DNA of 64,000 nt from Ancylostoma caninum. Lineage: Eukaryota; Nematoda; Chromadorea; Rhabditida; Ancylostomatidae. Every line of letters starts with the position of its first letter. Position 1 is the stretch's first letter. The translations under genes and the position numbers were made by a program. Below the pieces are notes generated by a model. That model was not told the DNA's origin and searched no databases. It saw only the letters and a program-made list of their open reading frames with translations. Positions 36,113 through 46,700 of the stretch are shown one piece after another. The stretch lies in assembly GCA_037903475.1 (NCBI GenBank), contig JBAJFG010000362.1, positions 744,001 through 808,000 of the forward strand, read 5' to 3'.

Positions 36113-39100
36113 ATGACCTGTGAGGACGTTGCCCATCTGCTATGCGTGAATTTCAACCAAGACGCCAAGTGAGTGTTTTTGGGAAGATTGTTTAATTCTT
36201 CACACCTTTATGGGCTCCATTCTTTGTCATATTTCGTAAGGTGGTTTTGAATTAGGTCTGACACTGTTATAATTTCAGTTTTTTGCACACTTCTTTTTTA
36301 ATTTCTCACCTCTTTGGTGGATGGATCAGTGGTTTAACTACAAATGAGCCGTTGAGCTTTTGTTTTATTTCGATGAATTTGCAAATGTACCATAAAAGAG
36401 TGAAACAGATATGCTAAGCCAGGAGACACAAAGTTTAGGCTGAAAAATCAATATTAGAAGCCAAATTGTTGTCATGCGAGGAAGGAACTACCACGACTGT
36501 GATAGAAAGTATTGGAAACACGAAATAGTAGCATATTAAAAGCAACCGCTCTTCTCATTATGCTGAGGAAGACACCATATATTAGCAAAAACAGAAACAA
36601 AAGTCCTTGAAGGACTCACGAAGTGCACCTTCAAGGACCTAAAGCTTAGTAATTTAGGGAGAAGCTTTCTCCGTAGAAATGACCAATTTTCAGGTCGTTG
36701 GCAGTGGGGCATTCGAATGGATACATCCTGTACAAAACTTCTGATGTACTAGAGTCTTCAATTCTTCTTGATAATGCTGATTGTTCACCAGGTGAGTTCT
36801 TTCGGGGAGACAAATCGGTTTTTTTTTGCTTCTGAATTTGGGTATTGGACTAGGTTCTTTAAAGGCAGGGCCACTTCGTTCTTGTGGTTGAGCTCAATAC
36901 AGATTCTGCACCCCCGACACGCTGATTCAAGCGGTATACATAAATTTTTCGGAAAAGGTCTCTAAACCCGTCTTCCGGGACAGGATCTTAAAGGCAGCAC
37001 CCGTCGAAACCATCGTGTTTGTGATTTCGCCGGATTTTGGGGTTTTTGGGGGGTGTATTGCTCATACCCGGTGGTGAAATCGCGTGAAGCACCCGAGAAA
37101 GCCGGGAAAACACAATGCTGCCCTCCGTGCGCGGACGAGTATTCCGGCGGCGCCCTACGTGCGCAAAAGGGTCCCAGTACGGAGACAGGGAATCGGTAGC
37201 AGCCCGCACGCGTTTAAATGCGTAAGCTGGCTCGTCGGGCCCTCCGAAGCACTGGCCGACCGGGCGTGCACGCGACGGCAGTTCGCCGTTCTCTGCAGGT
37301 AAGTCGTTACTGTGTGTGTTCCTTGCAGATTCGTGATGTGCGCGACGCCTACTTTAGGGTTCGCAACTCAGGTCCGAGTTGATCATTTCGACTCGTGCTG
37401 CCTTTAGAGGCAGTGTGTCACCTCGTTCTCGTGTTTCCGGTTTTGGCGGATCCTGAATCTCCTAGATGCGGTGAATCCAGCGGTATACATAAAATGCTAC
37501 AAAACGGCCTCTAAACCCGTTTTGCAATCGTTTTTCGGGACAGGGTTTGGAACAGTTTGTCGAGCCGAGTGGACGTGTGAAGCCGTTGATCTTATCGATC
37601 GGACACGTCAAGACGTGTTGCCAACGTTGCAGACGTGGCGGGCAGCCAGCACACTCACGGACCGCTCCGCCCAAGTGGTCCGTGAACTGCATCTTCGGAC
37701 CCTCCGAGGACGGGTTTCCGCCAACTTTATGCGTTATGATGTATATCATTGGAATCAGCGTGACGAGAACGTCTAGAGTATGCTGGTATCCATAGCCCAT
37801 AGAACGAGGTGACACACTGCATTTAACAGTTTCTAGCACGAGCTGGCGTGTGAAGCCGTTGATCTTATCGACTGAACACGTCAAGACTCGTTGGCCAACG
37901 CTGCGACAGCCAGCACAGCTTAGAGCGGTCCGCCTCTGGGCTTCAAAATGTAGCCAGATTGACCCTTTCAAAAATGGGGCTTTCGTCGCCTTTGTGCCTG
38001 TTGATAGAGATTACCGGGATCAACATGGAGAGTAGGTCAAGGATATGTTGATACTTCCAAGTACATAGGAATCGATCAGATGCAGTCCTTGTTTCTGTGA
38101 CATCCAGAGATTCCTTGCCTGATTCCTGACTGCTGGTTACTCACACAATCACAACAACTAATTTATCTCGTAGCAGAAGAACCTAGGCGTAGTTTATTCC
38201 TGCATCTCTGCTGCGAACCAAAAACCTCTATCTTTTTGGACCTAGGGTGCCAGCAGCGCGAAATTTGATATGATTCTTCTTGTACCGTCAATAGAATGAG
38301 CATTCTCGATTTCTCAGTCGTTCAGCAATCGCCTGTGAGATAGGGTCAGGTCAAGGTTACCATTCGTTCACCCCTCCAGCTTTTATTTTTTATGACATGC
38401 AAGAAATATTTTGTACAGCTGAAGTCCATTCTTTAGCTTTTTCATGATTTTATACAAGGGATGCTCCATGTAACCAGGGATTATTTGATATCCATTTAGA
38501 ATACCCCATAAGCTCATTTAGTTTGCTAGAGTGATCATCTTTCTCTTCACTTTTTCAACGTAACTTTATTTCATTTCAGCAATTCACGACGCTATTATTG
38601 TCGAAAGATTGTTCAACTCTTCGCTTGTCGTCATCGTTTCACAGAAAGAACCACGGGTTATCTGCATTTACCATTTCAAAAGCAAGAATATGATATGTGT
38701 CTACAAGTTCATTAAATCGGTACTTAACGTTAAACTAAATCGCGATGTGAGTTTTTTGTTCCCTTCGTTTAAGTCCCACCTTAGATGCAAGCAGAACATA
38801 ACATTTCAGCGAGTTGTTGTTTGCCTGGAAGATAGTATTCACATCTATGTGCTGAAAGATATGAAGGTTAGCGCTTCCTCTTTCCGTTTCTCGGCCATAT
38901 ATAAGCTATAATTTGAGTCTAATCTTAGATTGTTGTGCTCAAATCTTTGGCTGTTTTGGGGTTGGGAAGGTAAAAGTTATCATCATTGCATTCCTTTCAG
39001 CTACTTCACACAATTCTGGATACTCCACTAAATCGGCTTGGTTTGATCGATCTCTCACCTGCAGGAAGTTCGCTAATTGCATATCCGGCAAGCGCTGAAG

Positions 39101-42064
39101 CTGGGAGTGTGAGTAGTGCTTTCTCAAAACAAAGGTCTCATTTTCATATTTTGGGGAACGGCAAGTCAATTACGTATTAGAAGCTATATACTTTCTAAAT
39201 ATCTTTAAGCAGGCTATGTTAGAATTTTAGTTTTTTTCTGTATAGAGCAGTAAGAAAATAGCTCTGTGGTAAAATCGCTGCCATAGGTTGGACAGAATTT
39301 TGTTTTGTAATGAATTCATGGTTCGCTTTTTGCCCATTTCATGACTCAAATACAGTGGTTTGGTAACGCATTAAATGATATGCGCTGCTGTCAGAGTAAA
39401 CACCAGCAAAAGTGGATATTCTTTGTCACAGTGAAGCTATTTAGCAGCCACCATAAAAGATGTGTTAGTCCACGAAATTTGATTGCATGATTCATTCTAG
39501 TGCTAACCATCTTTTATGGATAAATAAAGCCCTTTTCAGTTGCCTGAGTCGAAGTTTTATTTTTTTTTCTCATTTAAGGTTCATATCTTTGACTGTATGA
39601 ATTTGTCAGCGGTGAACACCTTCACAGCACACGATGGACCACTTGCTTGCTTGAAATTCAATTCTGATGGTAAGTTATTCATAATTATGAACTGAAAGCA
39701 AGGCTGATTTTCATTCCCTATTTGCTTACACTTCATTTTCGTCAAGAAACGTTCTTGGTTTATGTATTTCAATAATAGAGTATCTCAAATGCGACCATCA
39801 TTAGGCTTTTGCATATATTTCATGCCTTTCTCGCCACTCTCCATTTGCTGCTTGTTCTCTCGCATTCTTTCCTTTTTGACTTCTCCTCAGCTATCTTCCC
39901 TGGTGAAATAAACTACAGCTTAGAATTATTTCGCATCTTTGGCATAAATGAAGCAGTGTGTTGTGTTGTGCATTCTGTTGTTCATTGTGTCTGTGTTATG
40001 ACAGGAACCATGATAGCAACGGCAAGCACGAAAGGTACAGTCATTCGAGTGTACAGCGTACCGCAAGGCACAAGGCTTTTCGAGTTCCGCAGGGGAATGT
40101 CGAGGTCAGCATCATTTTCGAAAATTAATAGTCTTAAATCATATGGAGGTGAACTAAAACTACTACTTCCTGGGGTTTTCTTCTTAGAGGAGTATGATCG
40201 ATAGTCTACCTATTACTTCTGGTGTTATTAAAAATTTCTATATTTGCTGAGGAAATATCTCAATTTTTAATCCTAATTTAGATGCGTGACGATTTACTCC
40301 CTGGCCTTCTCTGCCGATTCCACATATTTGTGCTCTTCGAGTAATACAGAGACTGTGCACGTGTTCAAGTTGGAGAAACCTGAAGATCAGGAGAAGAAAC
40401 AGTAAGTTTACAAATTTTGATAGCTTCTTTTCTTTGTTAATTAAAGGTAGTGTCTTACCTCATTTTCAATTCTGGGTTATCACAGAATCTAGAACTACTC
40501 GACGCGCCGAGTTCAACTATTTATAACTATATATATATGACTTCTAACAAAACTCTCGAAAATCCCGTTTTCGAGGGACCAATCCAATTGGTCGCGGACT
40601 TGTTCCACGGCAAGAAAACTGCATGACTTCTGTGTACCTCTTTTGATCTCATTGATCGCATAGGCGTTCTCACTGCCGAAAACTGCGTCGAAGTCTCGGC
40701 CTGCCATTGGAATGGCGAGAGGAGCCTCGTACGTACGGCGCTATTTATGGTTGATGCGCGTCAAACTTGACGCGTCGGCCCGAAATTTCACGAAGTTTTC
40801 GCGATGTCTCGATGCGGCGGAGATCAGAACGCAGTTTGTTCGCGCGGTCGTCGTGACGGCAAAACCAGGAACATTCGCATCCTGCCAAGAATTCTGTTCT
40901 CCTCTTCGTTCTGCATTGTATATCGCCGCGTCAAATTTTACGCGCATCAACCATAAATACCGCCGACACCGACCGAGAATTTGAGCGAGTTCTCGGCCGG
41001 TGTAGCTGAGGTGAAACACTGCCTTTAATAACATCGCAGCAGTCATTATATTTCGATTTTTGTTCGTCTTCTAATTGTAGAACTGTTCTTTCTCTGATAA
41101 TTTGACCATTAAATAGCAACAGAATATTCCTTGTAGGGAACCTGCGCAGTCATCTAGTGGATGGTTGGGTTATCTGACCCAAGCAGCTTCTAACTACCTT
41201 CCAGCTCAAGTGAATGAACTCATGACTGTGGAGAGGAGTTTTGCACACGCAGTTCTGCCAGGATCAGATAAGAAGAATGTGGCAGCCATGTTAACGTTAG
41301 TAACTTATCCTTTTTCCGTAAGGCTATGATTACGTAATGGCATTTTTTATAGTATTAACGGCCAACCTCACCTTCTCGTTGCAACCACGGATGGATTCCT
41401 GTACTGCTACCGCGTGTTGAGTACTGGTGGCGAATGTGATCTGGTCAAGATGCATCGTATAGGTGCGAATGCTACAGAAGCGAACAGAGGAGATTCTAGT
41501 AATTGTTAAAATTTGTAAATAATCATCCCGGGAAACGAAAGGAAGAGAAAAAGCTTGATTGATATTGGGTGAGGGAGGTGTAGTTTGAGGAAAATTTTGA
41601 TGTAAGCTTTTACTCTTGCCGAAGAGGAGATTTTATTTGCGTTTGTATTGCACGTTCGTTATTGTGTGGGTTAAAAGAGCAGGGAAAAGATGACCACCTA
41701 TCGGGGTCCTAGCTCACAATGAAAACTACCTGCGCAGGATATAGCGGTTTTCGCTTGCTCCAAGTTTTTTTTCTTGTTGAAAGGAATTGTTATGTTAAAA
41801 ACTCCGCGTGGTTATGTCCTGGGTTTCCGGCCATTTTGTTCTTAGCAAAAATTAAAGACAATAACTTTTTGTCCAAATTTCAAGTCTTTGTTAACTTTGT
41901 GTTTATACGCTTGACATAATCTCGGGCTTCTTTTAGACTATGCTTGGGCAGTTGCAATAACAGCTTCATTCTTAGGTCGTCAGAAGTCGGGTGAGACTAG
42001 TACACGAGTGCCAGATGCCAACGATCCGGAGGAGTTCCCTCCCATTTGTCATACCACAGGATAA
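36113..42064 (+). CDS. atg-18: ATG-18 / WIPI2-type PROPPIN, 384 aa
   Basis: An orthologue of C. elegans ATG-18 and vertebrate WIPI1/2. It is a seven-bladed beta-propeller that binds PI3P / PI(3,5)P2 on autophagic membranes and recruits the conjugation machinery. Eleven exons with consistent phases: 36113-36168, 36694-36791, 38580-38746, 38810-38866, 39001-39108, 39579-39669, 40005-40104, 40282-40401, 41137-41295, 41353-41462, 41976-42064. Conserved landmarks are FNQD near the N terminus, SLAVG-x-x-[61 protein letters not shown], the lipid-binding FRRG at residues 220-223, and [14 protein letters not shown]. The C-terminal tail ends [11 protein letters not shown]. Introns 2, 8 and others contain MITEs. 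Identification is firm; a different last exon is possible. Confidence 0.95.
36859..36987. mobile_element. broken left part of TTAA-flanked MITE family 1, in atg-18 intron 2
   Basis: It begins TTAAAGGCAGGGCCACTTCG and continues colinearly (AGCGGTATACATAAA, TCTAAACCCG) with the left 130 bp of the 37404-37826 copy. It is cut off by the family 2 element that starts at 36988. Confidence 0.6.
36988..37407. mobile_element. TTAA-flanked MITE family 2, 420 bp, in atg-18 intron 2
   Basis: The ends are TTAAAGGCAGCACCCGTCGA (left) and its near-complement GACTCGTGCTGCCTTTAG (right). It is the same family as the nested copy at 53226-53655. The right end abuts and shares bases with the next family 1 element. 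Confidence 0.7.
37404..37826. mobile_element. TTAA-flanked MITE family 1, 420 bp, in atg-18 intron 2
   Basis: Left end TTAGAGGCAGTGTGTCACCT, right end GGTGACACACTGCATTTAA. The interior (GCCGAGTGGACGTGTGAAGC ... GGACCGCTCCGCCCA) is shared with 53690-53900. A further partial copy of the interior follows at about 37840-37935. Confidence 0.75.
40441..41028. mobile_element. TTAA-flanked MITE family 1 relative with nested inverted repeat, atg-18 intron 8
   Basis: Ends TTAAAGGTAGTGTCTTACCT and GAGGTGAAACACTGCCTTTAA. Within it, 40737-40964 is a separate inverted repeat whose arms contain TATTTATGGTTGATGCGCGT and the complement, about 38 bp with few mismatches. The whole lies between exons 8 and 9 of atg-18 and must be spliced out. 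Confidence 0.65.
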
Positions 42065-43728
42065 GCGCTTGCACATAGAAAAGGAAAGTTTTCGCCAAAT
42101 TTCGCACTTTACTAGTTTTTTATGACTTGCATCTAATGTCCTATTTATCATTGATATGGCTGTAGAGTATCTCATAGTGCTGTGTCTGCAAGCTTTTTTG
42201 CATGTTCCACTAGCTTTTTGTTTCATTTCTTTAGCAGTTTATTCTTTTCTCAGCATTTTATTTTCAAACATACGTTGCGGACTTTGTGTGTACTGAAAAT
42301 CCTGAAATTGTCTTGTCACCTTGTTATATGAAAGCTCTTTATCTTCCGTTATGAGAAGATTTATGGACCTCATCTTGCGCGTTTTGGGGAAAATACTCTG
42401 GACGGACTTGAGCTATTATGTGCGATGTTTGACTAACACTAACAAAATTTGTTTTGCGGAGTAGTATCACTCAAATGCGACTGTTGTTTCAAGCTTAGAA
42501 ATATTTCTGTGGGCATACTTCCTCTCGTTTCTCGTAGAGAGGGCTTACACAGTCAAAAATGTCGCGCTCCTTCTACTCGGTCCTAATTTGCTTCCTTTCC
42601 AAGCTTTATCACTGTTTTCAAATTTCCATCGCTCGTCATCTTAAGGGGGAGATTCATGGAAAGCCTTACTGATTTGGGTACCGTTGAAACTCGCAGTGTC
42701 TGATTTTTGTGTTCACGGAACAGGGATTCAAACGCCTACATTTGTGTCTGTTCAATTTTGGACGATTCCTCCTGGTTCTCCAGTGCATAAAATTAGTTGT
42801 TCTGCTTTGATAACTCCTCTATAACCTTAAGATTTTGTACATATGCGCTTTTTCCGCGGAAAGATCCATTAGATACACTTTCGGCCCACCCTGAACGAAC
42901 CAGGACTTACATTCTAGATTAGGTTTCAGTTAGTAACAAATACATGTGCATAAAGAACCGAAATGTGCCACGTATCATTAATTTGGGTTAATTTGCGACC
43001 TCGAAGGTCACGTTAGTTTGAAATATTTCGAAGTTTTTCTAATTTCTGCTGATTTTCAACCGTAGAGTTCATAGCCTCACCCATCTTGCCTACACCTGAG
43101 GTCTTGAGTTCTGTAACTTGGAATATTACAACTTATACCCCACGATTTGTTCTGGGTATTTCTCACTTCTTTCTTCAGTATTTCAATTAATTTGTATAAT
43201 TTTCATGAGGTAGTCACATGCGCTTTTGCATTTGCTTTTGAATTTTGTGATATGGCTCTGTTCTAGCTCGTTTTCGTCGTCATGTACATATACGCTTATT
43301 CTGTGTGTTCCATTTCTCAACGACAATAAATAGCATGCGAAGAGATTTCTATTTTTGCACATGGGTGGTGCTGGATAGTAGTTGAAGGTCTCACAGTTCG
43401 GTATGCTGGGGGGTTCTCTCTCGTTTTCGTTGACGCTACTCTTATTTGTGACGTGCTGACCTTAAGAGATCAGTCGATACAAGACAGGGTATTGTTCGTG
43501 GGGAACTTTCGAAGATCTCGCCAACAACCCGAGGTGTTCGTGGATACGAAGCCGCTCACTACCAGATCCAGACCGCCTCGCCACTCCGGCCCATATCACT
43601 TTATCCGTTGTTCGACCCCATTTACATTCACTGACCTTTGATCCACACTAGATCTATTTCGCTTTGGAACGAACACTAGTTCTAGTTGCCGTCGTTGGAG
43701 AACTGGGCAATTACTACAAATATTACTT
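42065..43728. other. intergenic, atg-18 to Cys-rich gene
   Basis: No coding signal. The first clear AATAAA after the atg-18 stop is at 43325-43330, implying a long 3'UTR or a non-canonical nearer signal. The 1.66-kb spacing argues against an operon of the usual nematode type. Confidence 0.4.
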
Positions 43729-46700
43729 ATGATTCCTCTCCTGCTACTTTATTTCACAGTTGTCGGTGTGACCGCTCAAGAACGGTTTCGAACGATCTTG
43801 ATAGATGTGAGTTGATCAGCTGTTCCTAAATATTTCTGTGTTAAGAAGCTAGATGTCTTGAAAGGTAGAATACTCCAATTACTCTCAACAATAGTTACTG
43901 ATGAGTATGGTCCATCAGGTTTCATGTATTTTTAAGGATCTAGAGTTTTTGTTCAGGTAAACATTTCTTAGCCATCCTGAAAATCAACGAGTAGGTATAG
44001 CACAGTGGCAGCCACATATTTAACGCACCCAGAATTTTGGACCACAGAATTTTCTGCACATCTCAACCCGGCATGAGCAATCAAAACCAAGTTCGACTAT
44101 GTGTTGAGGCTCTATTAACACGAGCACACAGTCAATTGGATCTAGTTTAGAAAACTAAATTTCAATTTTGTCTATTTTCTCAAGCTAGGTAAGTAGTAAA
44201 GGTTTGCACCTACATATGGAGAGAAGTGAAGTGGTGATTTGAATTACGCACTTTTCTCTTAAACAATTCGCCATGAACGCTAGTGGCGTATTCTCCATAG
44301 TAGCTGGATCCATAGATGGAAAGAAACTGTCAATTTTGTTGAAAATTTTAATTTACGGAATCTCGAGAATACTGCAAGCGTCGGAGTTTTTCGCTGATTG
44401 ACTGGATGCTTGTCAGTAGCACAAATCGGAGGAAAATCCGCAGCCGCCATGAATCCTTGTTTTCGCGATTTTTCAGCCAAGTTGATGATCCTTGTTATTC
44501 TCTGAGGTGAGCAACTGCGCATCAGATTTATTGCAGCAAAAGGCGCACATAAGGAGAATATAATCACGTTTTCCGTCGACTTGTAAATTAAAAAAAATAG
44601 ATTGATGTAAAAGAGAAACGGAAATATTTCCAAAACTATTGCATTTTGAGTTCAAAACGCAAGGAATATGCGCAATTCCATAGAATAACATTTTCTTGAA
44701 GAGTAGAGCAGAAGTACTATGCCTCATCACACTCTCGAGTAGTGCCCTGATACCTCATCTTAAGCTTGAGATGACAATTTTTTATTTTCATCAGTTGATC
44801 GACCAGCGTGCTAAATATTTGGCCTACACTGTATGCAGGCGACAGTGCCGGATGTTGTTCTAAAATTCAGTTGAATAACTATCAGAAGAATGAATGAATG
44901 AATGTAAGACATCAACAAAAGCAAATGATAATTGTACAGCTAGTTTTCACTGCAGCGGTTTAGGCCAAGATTGTTAACCAAATACTTTAGTCTCCCAACC
45001 GGCTTACATTTCCGCGATATCGCCTTCATCAGAGCCTGAAGAAGTCGAATGTACACAAGGACTCCCATCTCAACTGAAAATCTAAACACAAGTTATTTAT
45101 CGGCACCTACATAGGTCTACTAAGACTTTTGAGGCCCTGGACACTTCGGGATACCCTACTTTCTCTCGCTTTATCCACCACTGACTAAAATATTCCAATG
45201 ATAGGATGAAGTTGACTGCTTCGATTAAAATCCTTGTAGTTAAACTCATCATTGCGGCCTAACACATGTTCGTGCGGAACTTCTTTTCAGTAAAATCACC
45301 CAATCATTCACTGATTATCAAGATTCGCTCAACACCACTTCAACTAACGCACATAAGTCAAACAATCTATGTATTCAACTATTGAGCTAAAAAGAATTAA
45401 TTGTTCGAGTTTGCCGTTTTCATGCTTAAACGGTCAATTACAGCGTGCCTGTCGACATCGTCCAAGTCTGAGCTTTTGCAGTGATTTCGATCCACTGCCT
45501 GAGCCACCCACTAACAATGCCGTTCCTCTCATAACTCCTCCTCCAATCGAAGCAGATCAGAAATCTCTTTGTGAGTCCATATTTTCTTAATATTGACGAT
45601 GTGCCTGCCATTTCAAGTCAATCTGAACTGCACCCTGCAATGCTGCGCCGCCCAAAATCTGACCAATCAAAGCACTCAGTTGCCGTGAAAGGCCACGTCC
45701 TCACCTCCTTGTCTGAGCTCTCACCTAGAGTTTTACATTCGAAAATATTTTTCGAATATTCGAATATTCGAATTTCCGAATTTTTGCGAACAATCGAATT
45801 TTCGAATATTCGAACTTTCGAATTTTCTGAACCCACCGAATTTTCGAATATTCGAACTTTCGAATTTCTAGCGATCTCCGAATTTTCGAATATTCGAATG
45901 TTCGAATATTTATTCGAATAACATTTCATTTGGTAAAAACATTCTGTACCCATGCATGTAGGCGAACAAGGCGATATGTTTACCAATTACAACGGGCATG
46001 AAACTTTTCGGGTAGTAAGTTTCATTTGCCGTTTCGAAATTTCTCACAACCTTCTCATGAGTGGAAGCCTGTGCTGCTGTGGAGTTGGTCCCTCATCGAT
46101 TTTAAAATTGCAACAAGTTGAAATTTCTAAGCTTAAGAACGTCACTTGAGGTCTGTAACCATCGTTAAAGGATCGTAAAGTGGATGAAACCCTTCGTCCG
46201 TGAGAAGGCTTTCGCTTTAATATCTCCGTGTTGTAGTTTAACAAAACGTGCCATGAAAGTAAATGTAGAGGTATTGACGATGTAAAAACAATGTTGGGTA
46301 CAGTAGTTCATTTACCGTGACCATGAATGAGTTTCCAGCTATCAACAAAAAAGCGTCAGCAAGATAAAAAAACACTGTGTATTATCCCGTTCCTCACTAT
46401 TACTTCTGTTTATCGGGTCCAACTGCATGCTTGTACGTTGAATGTTAAGACCAACGGAACTTCTATAACAAGAAATCGGAGTATGTTTTGGGCAGAAGGG
46501 ATAATAATAGATCTCAAGATTTTGTGTGAAGTTTGAATTCCATAACTAACGGTGATGTACTTAGAAAGAGTTTAAACGAAGCAGTAGTCGGAAATCATCT
46601 AAATATAAGAAGGAATGCTGTGTAAAATTTTATAGTTTGCATCTCACTTAGATAGTTCTGGAGGAAAGGCTTGAATAATCAAAAATATAGTTGAAACTGC

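Noticed and set aside
41463..45570. atg-18 C-terminal exon at 45444-45570
   Set aside because: Phase is wrong for the exon ending at 41462 (a stop appears). The exon 41976-42064 fits in phase and ends like PROPPIN tails. The 45444 exon fits the downstream secreted protein instead.
45571..45986. ORFs of 116-122 aa on both strands
   Set aside because: They read through the 42-bp palindromic minisatellite, whose period keeps all such frames open. The 45444-45570 exon splices past them in phase with 47410.
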